DNA of 64,000 nucleotides from Moniliella sp. 'wahieum'. Its lineage: Eukaryota; Basidiomycota; Moniliellomycetes; Moniliellales; Moniliellaceae. Under the pieces are notes generated by a model, which did no database searches, was not told the DNA's origin, and saw only the letters and a program-made list of their open reading frames with translations. The stretch covers positions 62,001-126,000 of the forward strand of contig RSEE01000115.1 of assembly GCA_003971905.1 (NCBI GenBank), given 5' to 3'. The position numbers were made by a program, and so were the translations under genes. Shown piece by piece: positions 54,688-64,000 of the stretch. Positions within the stretch are counted from its first letter, which is position 1. Each line of letters begins with the position of its first letter.

Positions 54688-56992
54688 ATGCCGAGTCCTC
54701 TGCCGTTCGAAATTGTCTTCCAGGTCGCCACCACCGGGGTGCTCGACCCGCGCGACCTGGTCCACATGTCGCGGTGCAGCAAAGGTACGTCTGTCTCCCT
54801 TGACAAGAAGGACTTGAAACCCATGCCCTGGTTCCGTTTCTGACCGTGCTGCGGAGGGCAGCGTGGCACGCCACCTTGGACGGGGAGGTGATGTGGCATC
54901 GACTTGCGGTAAAGTTGCTCCATCTCCCTTCACTTCGAATGGAGCTGTCGGATGCCGCTGTGCATGTTGGATTCGATACGCCCATTCCCCGCACATGGAA
55001 GGGGCTAGTGGTCGCAGCCGAGTTGCTGGAGGAAGAATTTGATTGGACGCTGACTGGTCGTCCGATTTGGCGTACAAGCCCTGAGCAAGATGGTTCTGCT
55101 TCTGCTTCTGCTTCTGCTTCTGCTTCTACTTCTGCTTCCCATGGGGTAGCCGACACGGAGGCGATGCTTGTAACTGAAGAGACAGTCAAGCAACTGCCAA
55201 AGGTTGACCCTCTTTCTTTGCCCTGTACCCAATTCGGTGCGATGCTAGCGTGCATTGAAATGGAAGAATCTTACCAAGGCGATCGTATGAATCCCACTTT
55301 AGAGGATCGAATTTGTCCAACTGGGGATGAGGAGGAGGAGGAGGCCATTTCTCAGTACCGGCCCAAACAACCCGACGTCCACTTATGCGGAGAAGCATGG
55401 CCACGAAAAGGATTGTTTGTCGGGCGCTGGGCATCAGGTTCGTCCCTTTTCCTCCCTTGTGCATATGCACATATGTATACGACTCTGACGATCCATGATC
55501 CCGGTCACACCAGATTCGAATTATCAGGGTGACCGATGGCTTGTGTATACATTGCATCAATGCCAAGAGAATCCTTATAAGCCCTCAAATGGCCGTATCG
55601 ACGACACTGCCTATCGCACAGTGGCCGTACCTATTGCGCAGGGTTCATTTGTGTATTGCCGAGAAACATGGGAACATGCGTACATCCTGTGCGTATAGGG
55701 GTTGCCTCAACTGGTGTAGGGTAATGATTGTACTGACGCTCCCCCTTTCCTTGCAGCCATTTACCGTTGGATCCTCTGCCACACCAAGACAATTTGGCGA
55801 AGTTGCAGACGGTCAACTGGGATACAGCTACAGTTGGAGAACCGTTTGAACTCAAGATCCCCAGCACGTGTCCCAATTCGTTCTACGTCGATGGACCATG
55901 GATTTATCTATGGACGTGCGATTATTCTAATCGCCAAGACGTGTGGCAGGTGCACAACCGATTCTCCGGCCCTAAGTGTCTCTACTCGCTCGAGGATCTT
56001 TTGGCTCTGCAGAGCGGCAGTAACCCCAACGTGCCTGTCACCCACTTCTGGCTGGATGGAACCTTCTTGCCCGAGAGCACTACTCATCTTGCGCACTATA
56101 AGCCCGATCAAGAGCAACCGCACGATCTCTTCTTTATCTCCTTTACGGCCTGCCCAGACTCGGAAAGCTGGGCTTTTCTCTTGGGCGAGAAGACCAGGGA
56201 GTCGGAGGAGGGCTTAGACCCATGCCGGACTCGTCTGGTCGTCGTGAAGAATTTCAAAGGGCTTTTTGCTTCGCATCAGCCGACGGCATCCCCTGGGTTT
56301 TCACCGTGGACGTGGACTATCTCATCGAGTCAAGCCACCACTACTACCACCGTGAGTATGTGACCAATGATCCTAATCGGACGCTGTGCAGATTTGTGGC
56401 ACCGGTTCGGCACCCTGCCTTGGCCGATGGTCGAGCCTTCCTTCCCTCGACCGCCTCAAGCTGGAGATACACCGTGGATAAAACGGGGCATGTGAGGTAC
56501 AGACTAATCACTCGGTTCATGGTGGACCATGCTCATATGATTAAAAACGGGTGTCTTCAGATCAATCTGCTGGACTGGAAGCACGCTCGCTCCGCGTCCG
56601 ACGTACGCGTCTTGGCTTCTTTTCCTCTCCGTCCCATCCGCCTCGACCAAGACTGCCCAGCCCGGTTGGTGGGGAAGGACCTTCGCGTGCCTGGTCCATT
56701 AAATTCCCCAACCAGTACGATGCTCAACATCTTGCCCGGCGCCCTTGCGATGGGCTCATCGCTCTTATCCACCACGGGGCTGCTGGTCTTCCTCGATTCC
56801 CAATGGGACGACTTGCTCCACAGTGTTACTACAAACCTTCGCTTCTCGTATGTCCCTTCTGGCTTTTCCGACCCCTCAGAGAACATTGAAAAGTATGCCG
56901 AGGAACTGGGTGAGGAATGGGAAGCCCGGTTATCCATGGCCTTCGCGTGGGATTGGAGCCGACGCGCGCGCGATTGGTTGAAGGACCACTGA
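54688..56992 (+). CDS. F-box-like family copy C (best preserved)
   Basis: Exons 54,688-54,784, 54,862-55,437, 55,514-55,688 and 55,757-56,992 fit with GT/AG borders (GTACGT, GTTCGT, GTGCGT donors). Exon 1: MPSPLPFEIVFQVATTGVLD and PRDLVHMSRCSK, F-box-like. Exon 2: WHATLDGEVMWHRLAVKLLH, LTGRPIWRTSPEQDG, an (AS)n hexamer run and EEEEEAISQYRPKQPDVHLC. Exon 3: DSNYQGDRWLVYTLHQCQEN and FVYCRETWEHAYIL. Exon 4: HLPLDPLPHQDNLAKLQ, FYVDGPWIYLWTCDYSNRQD, RFSGPKCLYSLEDLLALQSG, RLVVVKNFKGLFASHQ, LINLLDWKHARSAS-like core and WDWSRRARDWLKDH. The only frame break is C4 at 56,290 where copy B has C5. About 690 residues. Substrate-receptor function is inferred; no C-terminal repeat domain is recognised. Confidence 0.68.
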
Positions 56993-57285
56993 AGGTCGTC
57001 GCGTCAGCTGCCGTATGGACGGTCTGGAGGGGCGACATACCAAAATCGATGATTATTATAGAAACGTGGAGGCTGGTCCAACAGGGACTAAGAGCTGATA
57101 GGCGTTGTGCTTCTCTCCGAACGTAGAGCTCTGAATGTTACAGCAGAAGAAGAGTACTCTTGAGACTGTCACCATGTTACTGGCGAAGACAGACTAGGAC
57201 GCTCGGCTGGTAGTACTGCACGCAAGCTGCGGCTAGTGCGATTGCATCACCCTCGAGGGCCATCCGTCCTCCAGGTGTAACTGTT
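56993..57285. repeat. 3' flank repeat R2, copy 2
   Basis: Counterpart of 49,135-49,425, including the 24-bp element at 57,235-57,258. Confidence 0.85.
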
Positions 57286-57427
57286 AGAGAGTACTGCTAG
57301 GATTCTCCTGCACGGCCCTCAATGGATCGGGGATGCTCGCCTAGCTGAGCGGAAGCGTTCCGCTCGCATGCGCACGCCCTGCTCGCTCCATCTCCCTTCT
57401 CTCTTTCCTTTAGTTCTCCTTCCCTTC

Positions 57428-57595
57428 AGACATTGCTTTTGAAGACTTGTGGCTCACCACTTTGCCTTCACACGCCTTGTCTGAAGGTACGCCTCTGCTT
57501 CCTTTCTTGACCTGTTGCTCCTCACAATGAGACGTTGCTTGAAGAATGTGGCTCACCACTTTGACTTCACGCCTTTTGGCTGAAGGCTGCTTTGC
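57428..57595. repeat. Tandem duplication (~100-bp unit)
   Basis: Two copies of a unit containing GACxTTGCTT, TGTGGCTCACCACTTTG and TTCAC(AC)GCCTT...TGAAGG. Upstream of the next gene; otherwise 57,286-57,886 shows no coding signal. Confidence 0.75.
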
Positions 57596-57886
57596 AGCTG
57601 ATCCATAGGATCGCGAGTGCTCCCAAGTCGCACTTTAGCAGTAACATGTACTTACTGTTGCCAATGGCGACGGCTTTTATTTTTCCGGTGTATAGATCGC
57701 CACACAGACAACGCGAGAGAGATTTCAACTTTCAAGCCAAGCACCGGGGGGAAGGCACGTGCGCTTACGTACTCGGCTGGATTCCGCCGCGTGTTTCAGC
57801 TGGTCTTCCTGCTTTTTGGCTGCCCAGCCCCCCCGCACGGCCAGCCGGGCGCGCCGCCACCATCCTCTCCGCTCTCCTCGTCGGCC

Positions 57887-59695
57887 ATGCGGGCGGCGCA
57901 ATGCTTGCGCGCACGCATCCCCTCCCGCCTCGTGGACACGGGGTACATTAAACAGTCCTTTCTCTCCGTCCCGCAAAAACTACAGCTCGCCTACCCCGGC
58001 CGCGCTCCCGACGCCGACCGCGTCCTGGCCCAGGCCGAGCAGCGCTTCGAACACAGCTTGTCAATGCAGGTCCTGGCCGCGCCAATGGAAAAGGACATCT
58101 TGTCGGGATTGACTGCCCCTCGTTCTCTCCATCTTCCGCTCACATTTTTGGCCGTGTCGAAGCGTCTCGAGCCGCCTGTGGCGGCGACAGCGGCGGCGCA
58201 GCAGCGATTGCGAGAAAGCAGAGAGGGATGAAGTGGATGAGGAGCAGGAGTCGGACGACGCGGAAAAAGGGGATGAGGATGCATCCTCTCCGGCCGTTGG
58301 GATGCCGATCAACCTGACCCCTTTAATCCCATGATTTTAGGGGAGAACAAGAGGGCCCGAAAGCTCAAGGCCGCAGCTGCTGCCGCTGCGCTGGCAGTCC
58401 AAAACCCTGATAAGCCATGGAAGGCACCTGAACCCGTACTCAAAGAACGAGCTAAGAGAGAGAAGTGCTGGAGAATGGAGAACGACGCTTCCTCACTGAC
58501 CCCCTCGAAACACGCCGGTTGCGTTTGTCGCGTGCACGCAGGACCGTGGTCCAAGCTACGCATGCGGCCCGTGAGGCTCGGGCTTGGACTGTGTCGTACG
58601 AAGTCCTCCTCGTCCCTCAACTCTCCTTTGCTGCTGCTGCCCCTAGGGAGGAGCTCGATGCCTGGCCGCCCCCACTACATCCTGACATGTACTTCCCCCA
58701 TACCAAGCGGGATTGGATTTTCCTTCACCCCGCATTTGTTGGTGCGATTCTTGACACCAGTACGCTCCTCTCCGTTTTCGTTTCTTTAGTCCGGTCAGCA
58801 TGGTACTGACACACTTCCCCACCCTCTTCTCCCTTTTTTGTCTTTCTCCAGAGGCGACCTTCAGTGGCGCCCTACTTGCCTACAATATATCCCCCGGGCA
58901 GGAAGGTTCCGACCGCAATGCGCCGAAACATGTCAAATCGTCGATCGGGCTGCACATTTCGACCCTGGAGCGCTGGACACGCGGCACGCCCTTGGGTCCC
59001 ACCCAGCCCATGGTTGGCGAAGAAGACCCATGGATGGACCGACCGCTACGTCTGCCCGTGTGTGCGATCGCAGCCGAAGCACCGGAAAGCGCCATCCGGG
59101 AAAAAATCACGTTCCACATCCCGTTCAACCTGACACACCTGTGCCATGCGTCGTTGCAAGCCGAGGTCTTGGTAGCTGCCGGTTGGACGGCGGCGCAAGT
59201 GTTTGCCCTCTTCCCGCTGTTGGCACCGAAGGACCCAGCAGCCCTGTCCCCTGCTTCGGAGGAAGAAACCGACCCAGATGCCCAGCCCTCCGGCTCGCGC
59301 GCATCCGCGAAAGCGCCGACATGGATGGCGAGGCGCCCCCAGCCGACCTGGTTGGTAGCGACCGCGTCGCTGCAGCCTCAGCGGGATTTGCCCCTGAGCA
59401 CCTGGACGAACTGCGCCAGTTGCTCGATACATCCGGTATCCTACCTGACGGACCTGAATCCAAAGGCCAGGGCTTCTCTCCGGCCGTGCTGGCGGCCATC
59501 CGGGACCGTGCGGCTGCCCTCGTGGCGGCGCACGACCGACAGGACCCGCCCGCGCCCGCGCCGGCTGAGGACCAAGCTAACCCCATCCTCCTCCGCCGCC
59601 TGCCGCGGACAGAATCGGTGGCGGTTCATCTGTGGCGTCTGATGGTGTGGCGCCACCAGCCGTTTGAGGCGGAGGGGTCGTTGCTCGACTACTGA
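57887..59695 (+). CDS. Unrecognised conserved-looking protein with acidic middle
   Basis: Start MRAAQCLRARIPSRLVDTGY (57,887). Then KLQLAYPGRAPDADRVLAQA, QRFEHSLSMQVLAAPMEKDI and PLTFLAVSKRLEPPV. An acidic run follows (VDEEQESDDAEKGDEDASS), then NKRARKLKAAAAAAALAVQN, PDKPWKAPEPVLKERAKRE, LENGERRFLTDPLETRRLRL, PPPLHPDMYFPHTKRDWIFL and HPAFVGAILDT. An intron probably sits at 58,760-58,850. The C-terminal part includes FAPEHLDELRQLLDTSGILP, SPAVLAAIRDRAAALVAAHD and SVAVHLWRLMVWRHQPFEAE, stopping at 59,695. At least three frame changes occur. I do not recognise the family; the well-spaced segments and clean ends suggest a real gene. Confidence 0.5.
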
Positions 59696-59941
59696 TTAAT
59701 GATGGGCATGGTTAAGAGTTATGATCTAAGATCGCATGAGAGGCTCGGTGGGTGAGGTGGGGAGGTGGGGAGGTAGGAAAGTAGTTGTAGTGTGCGTTGC
59801 ACGTGACCACGTGATCTGCAATGGTTGATGGGGGGGTCACAGGTCACGTGCCCCCACCGAGCACGCGTAGCCAAGCAGACCCAGTCCAACCTCCACCTCC
59901 ACCCGCCGGTTGCCTCCGCCGCCACCACCACCACCACCACC

Positions 59942-61533
59942 ATGTCTCCCGCCGCGCCCATCGGCACGCCCGCCACGCCTGCGCGCGCCATGCGCTCCCG
60001 GATGCAGCGCCGCTCCTCCCTCCTCCCCTCGGCCGTGCCAGGCTCCCAGCGCAGGGCGCCCAGCCCCATCAAACCCCGCATCCTCTTCCCCCACCGTCCC
60101 CGCTCCTCTCTCGGCGGCGCCGCCCAGTCCCAGCGCCGATCCCGCGGCCGCACAAGCGGCCTGATCGCCACCCCTCTTCCACCTGCACTCGAGACGCTTG
60201 ACGACACGGACGAGCAGGCGTGGTGGCACGACTTGGGCGAGGTGGAGCCCAGCTCGGATCTGGTTCGGCGCCTCGTCCAGGCTCTGGAGGAGCAGAAACA
60301 GGCCCATGCGGCCCAGCGCGCCAACGCGGTACAGGTACGTCTTTGTGTTTCCGGAGTGGGGGGATTAATTGGAGGGGTAGTGGTAGTGGGAGTCGGGACT
60401 GTGATTGTGACTGTGCGCGAGAAACTGACGCTGTTTGGTTCAGCTGATCCAGGAGCAGCAGCAGGCGTTCCAAGCCAACATGCAGCAAACCACTCGCCTG
60501 CACCAACTGCAGCTGCAAGAAGAAAAGCGCAGGAACCAAGAAGCACTCGATGTGGCCGAGGACGAGTTTTCGAACCAAGAACGTATCTTGGCCGCTACAC
60601 AAAAGGACAATGAACGTTTGATGATCCAGATTGGGTTGCTGCAGTCGTCCCTGGACGATTGCGTGTACGCCTTGGCTGAAGCGTATGGCGCGAATGAATG
60701 GCAGTCCGTCTTGGAACAGGCCGCTGCCGAGCGCGCTGGCAAGACGGACTATTCGAAACACCCTCGTCTCTCCTTTGGCTCTTCCGCCCGGCTGAACCCC
60801 TCCACCGATCCCTCCAAGCTCGCTCTTTTGCCCTTCACAATAACTTACCCCTGTCCCATCCGACCAGCGGTCTTCCCCTCCTTCCAGCACCTTCACAACG
60901 TCAGCAACCCACGTACGTCCCAAGGGCCCACCCCCAGTGCCGCACCAGGGGGGCCCACGCCCTGGTCCGTCCCACACCAGGACCCGGACCCAGAAGAGGA
61001 TGAATCCGAAGTCAGCCTCTTACTTCAACCCACCTCGCACCTCGCCTCCCAAGACACCTCCCTCGCTCTCGATTCGTACAGTGGCGAAACCGATTCGACC
61101 GGTCACCTTGGTCCTGCCACTTTGGATGTACCCATGCGCACGCCAAATCGCGTGGGTGAGTAACATGACCGCCGTCACTGCCCTTACCCCACACGAGTAC
61201 TCGTCCCAGATGGACGCCTCGTTTGCCACACCTGGCGGCGGGGACGAGGAGCTGGAAGGTCGCGATGAATCGGTCTTGGTCCCTGACGCGACCCAAGAGG
61301 AGGAACAAGTCGATGGGCACAGTGAGCAGAATGAGCAGAATGAGCAAGAACACGACCCGCATCGTCTGAAGCTCGAGGCGGTACGACTGGCCTTGTTGGG
61401 CATGCAACGTGACCTTGCGCTGGACGTGTACTCGCGCCACGAATACGCTCGTAAGGCCGACGAGAAGATCTCCACGTTGGAAGAGTTGGTGGCGAGCATG
61501 GCCCGCGGACATGGAATTCTCTCCCGGCTCTGA
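59942..61533 (+). CDS. Coiled-coil protein, unrecognised
   Basis: Start MSPAAPIGTPATPARAMRSR after an ACC repeat that gives a good CACCATG context. Exon 1 (to 60,334, donor GTACGT) is basic and Ser/Arg-rich (QRRSSLLPS, RRSRGRTSG), then DEQAWWHDLGEVEPSSDLVR and RLVQALEEQKQAHAAQRANA. Exon 2 (from 60,444) is a long coiled coil: QLQEEKRRNQEALDVAEDEF and ILAATQKDNERLMIQIGLLQ. A Ser/Pro/Thr-rich linker follows. A third exon after a GTGAGT intron near 61,156 carries GGGDEELEGRDESVL, QNEQNEQEHD, RLALLGMQRDLALDVYSRHE and YARKADEKISTLEELVASMA, ending HGILSRL at 61,533. The acceptor of intron 2 does not give a perfect phase. A basic head plus coiled coil suits a cytoskeletal or spindle-pole protein, but that is a guess. 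Confidence 0.6.
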
Positions 61534-62076
61534 GAGCGTAGCGCAAAGTCCAGCAGCTGTCTTAGTTCCTTCCCTTGGGCCCTCCCCTGGTACTGAATAC
61601 TGAAATCGAATGTGTGAGCGTCATATCCGTCAGATAGGCATATAGGTGTTGAACTTCAACGTTGAGCACGGTGAACTCCCAGTCGGTGCACCTCCTCTCA
61701 CTTTGTTGCGGACGGAGCGTGGCCGCACGGCCTCTCACTGAGCGACTCGGGCGATCGCGACGATCAGGGCGGGTTTGTGTGTTTCCTCCTTTCAGGGAGA
61801 ACAACCGCACCTCTGACCGAACCAACCAACTCTCATGCCCCACGAACCGAGAGGGGCGCACAAAACAACTGACGCTTGAGTTCGGTGGGCTCGATCATCG
61901 ATTATCGATTATCGATTCTCGGACGCGGGGCCGATCGAGTGACTAGTGACGCGCGGAACCGGAACGGCACGGTGATTTTTTAAGTCTCTGTCCCACCACC
62001 GACTGCTGGACGCCCCATCCACGTAACCCACGTACCCGCCGTACACAACCGTACCCCACCGTACCCTCCACCCTCC
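61534..62076. other. Intergenic
   Basis: No gene seen. Contains an AACGTTGA word (61,660), the palindromic run ATCGATTATCGATTATCGAT near 61,899 and TGACTAGTGA at 61,940. Confidence 0.5.
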
Positions 62077-63530
62077 ATGCCCACTCCGCCTGCTTGCACC
62101 ATGGTAGCGCCCAGTGGGACCTACGCTGCCATCGTCTTCCCGTGGTACTTGCCAAGAGCGCTGTGCGGGCACTGCTGCCTTCCTGGCTGTGCGACGGGTG
62201 CGAAGGTGAGCCTTTGCAGCCGATCCGTCGGACGTATGGACGGCACTTGGTGTGCCCCCTGCTACCGCTCACGACGCTCATCTGCTTCTCGTCCAGCTCG
62301 GATGGCAAGCCGGCACAGGATCGGCCCCCGCGCGTTCGGCTTCCACTTCATGAGTTTAAATCGACGTACCCTACGTCGCTCATCCCCAATGGACTTCCTT
62401 GGTCTACTCGCATTCCTCCCCCGACCTCGATCCGGACCTCAACCCGGACCTGGGGGTACACGTACCCCCCCCCGTAACTCGTCCTGCCCACCATTCACTT
62501 CAAGCTGGCCATTGGGTTTGACCGAGACTGCTTCACCTCGCCGGGTTTATCGCCCCGGGCCCCGAACGGTGCTTGTACGCCGGCGCGGGAATGCTACACG
62601 CTCTCAAACGCGCACTTTACCTCTCCCGTTCACCCACCAGCGTCGTCGAGGCAGAGCATGGCACACGTCCTGCGACACCTGCAGGCGCAGGTACAGATGC
62701 AGGTGCAGGTACGGATACGAGTGCGGATCCATCTTCCCCTACCGCATCCACGTCGTACACACAAGGTGTCTACCCACATACTTCCCCTTCGCTCGCTGCT
62801 ACCCGCCCCACGCGCCATCTATCTCCTATACCGCACCCCAGTGCGTAGCCGTCAAGTTCACCTGCGTCCCCCCGCCCACCACAGTAGATACGGCTGGTAC
62901 GGGGTGCCACGACAGGTACGGGTACTGCGGCTACTACGGCTAGTGGTGCTGGTGCTGGGTGCGGCTGGTCGCTCTACCGACGCGGGTGGGGCGGCAGTGC
63001 AGCACTTATTGGCGCTGCCGTGGTTTGGCGCGTGGACAGGCACCAAGTTGGTTGAGGTACGTATTACGTTCCCCCCGTCCCGTACTGTCTCACGCCGTGC
63101 CGTACCGTAGGCTGCAAGGCGTAGGCCTCAGGCGGTCGGGGTGTATGAGAGCCAGGGGGCGAACGGGCAACGTGAAGATTGACTAGTGACCCTTTTCTCG
63201 GTTTTGGGCATTGGTTTGCTGTTTTTTCTGTGGGGGGGCGCATGGTACACGGTACATGGTACGTTGCTTGCTGCATGGGATACCTATATCATCTCGCGAA
63301 ATAGTTTGCATTTGACTTTGCTCCTCCCTCGTGCTCCTCTGCGGCATCCTCCGCGACATCCACCTCACTCTCACCAGCCAACACGCCTTGCCCGTCGAGA
63401 CCTACCAAGTCGCGTCCGGGACGCTGTACCCGCGCTTTTTGGGCTCCCCCACGTCGGTCGCCGCGGCGGCAACCGCGCTGCTGCTGCTGCGGCTGCTGCT
63501 CACGATGGTACACGGGATGTACCCACGATA
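62077..63530 (+). CDS. Poorly resolved coding region, weakly acetoacetate decarboxylase-like
   Basis: The coding trace is spread over three frames: MVAPSGTYAAIVFPWYLP, LAKSAVRALLPSWL, EPLQPIRRTYGRHLVCP, then IDVPYVAHPQWTSLVYSHSS, AGFIAPGPERCLYAGAGMLH and ALKRALYLSRSPTSVVEAEH. Later pieces include LFSVLGIGLLFFLWGGAWYT (a hydrophobic stretch, about 63,190) and LPVETYQVASGTLYPRFLGS (about 63,385). The WYLPKSxVRALLP-like start followed by a PYVxHP segment reminds me of fungal acetoacetate-decarboxylase-like proteins, but this is from memory of a pattern, not a firm match. At least five frame changes are required. Treat as a probable gene of unknown function. Confidence 0.25.
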
Positions 63531-63747
63531 GTACGCCGGATGGTACGCCGGATGATACGCCGGATGGTATGCGCTGGGGTGTGCGGGCGCGCGAACTGGA
63601 GTGGGCCTCGTTCGATGCGCATAGCGGAGTTCGCGTGCCAGCAGATACCCCGGCCTGGCGGTTTACCGCGCGGTTCCAGGGCCGCGAACGCGCGTTGAGC
63701 ACGTACCGCTCCTGAAACTTCAAGGGACAGTAGGTGTGCATGAGGAC

Positions 63748-63848
63748 GTGTGTATGTGTGTGCGTGTGTGCGTGTGTGCGTGTGTGCGTGTGTGCGTGTG
63801 CGTGTGTGCGTGTGTGCGTGTGTGTGTGCATGTGTAGGCCCGTGTGTG
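63748..63848. repeat. (GTGTGTGC)n microsatellite
   Basis: About 100 bp of alternating GT/GC (TGTGTGCG units, with some interruptions). Confidence 0.95.
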
Positions 63849-63965
63849 GGTACATGTGCGTGGGTGAGGGAGAGAGGTAGCTAGCTCAAGATGCATTGTT
63901 ACGTCTGGAGGTGGGGGTGGGGGGATACCACCGCGTGTTTTTTTGGGGGGAGGAGCAAGGGAGGA

Positions 63966-64000
63966 AAGGAGAGGAGAGGAGAGGAGAGGAGAGGAGAGGA
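63966..64000. repeat. (GAGAG) pentamer repeat at window edge
   Basis: AGGAG/GAGAG pentamers run to the last base, so the repeat may continue beyond the window. Confidence 0.9.

Noticed and set aside
63748-64000. Right-edge repeats as a telomere
   Set aside because: GT-rich and GAGAG repeats are ordinary microsatellites and no TTAGGG-type array is present.
1-64000. CRISPR arrays, operons, ribosome binding sites
   Set aside because: The window is eukaryotic: genes have spliceosomal introns, and no direct-repeat/spacer pattern is present.

Overview
The window looks like nuclear DNA of a basidiomycete-type fungus. Coding regions are GC-rich and split by short spliceosomal introns (donors such as GTACGT, GTGAGA and GTGCGT; CTGAC/CTAAC branch sites; CAG/TAG acceptors). 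Two tRNA genes carry introns. The recognisable genes are eukaryotic: CDC14, RPS21, SET9, RPS4, a CFIm68-type RNA-binding protein, RPL23A/RPL25, RPL17, a GH16 glucanase, a wax-synthase-like acyltransferase and an HSL-type alpha/beta hydrolase. The species cannot be fixed from the sequence alone.

Layout. 0-6 kb: the 5' part of CDC14 (minus strand, cut by the left edge), an intron-bearing tRNA-Ile, a 2OG-Fe(II) oxygenase-like gene, then a long gene-poor stretch. 6.2-13.3 kb: a tandem array of four paralogous three-exon genes for small single-pass membrane proteins whose tails end in a PPAY-type motif; I do not recognise this family. 13.3-36.5 kb: a housekeeping block holding RPS21, a Ser/Thr-rich single-pass membrane protein, SET9 and RPS4 (divergent), an intron-bearing tRNA-Gly, the CFIm68-like gene, a decayed 3' fragment of 2-oxoglutarate dehydrogenase E1, the divergent pair RPL23A/RPL17, the wax-synthase-like gene and GH16. 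36.8-40.7 kb and 45.5-57.3 kb: accessory DNA, visibly less GC-rich, with three copies of an F-box-like gene family (one truncated, two nearly full), dispersed flanking repeats, a Ty1/copia-type gag ORF with a protease remnant, and an unrecognised minus-strand coding block at 50.4-53.3 kb. The alpha/beta hydrolase lies between these accessory segments (42.4-44.7 kb). 57.9-64 kb: two unrecognised genes, one rich in coiled coil, a poorly resolved coding region and microsatellites at the right edge.

A caution for every gene model: nearly all conserved genes, including essential ribosomal protein genes, contain apparent 1-bp frameshifts. The two full F-box paralogs are each broken at a different homopolymer where the other is intact. 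The simplest reading is uncorrected indel errors in the assembly, so reading-frame breaks should not be taken as pseudogenes without read-level support. Exceptions that look truly decayed are the 2-oxoglutarate dehydrogenase fragment, F-box copy A and the pol remnant.

The most interesting candidates are the tandem PPAY membrane-protein array, the F-box segmental duplications with a coding hexanucleotide repeat, a perfect double hairpin at 49.44 kb, the unrecognised 50.4-53.3 kb locus, and two dispersed intergenic words (TGACTAGTGA, six exact copies; CGTAACGCGTAA, three copies).
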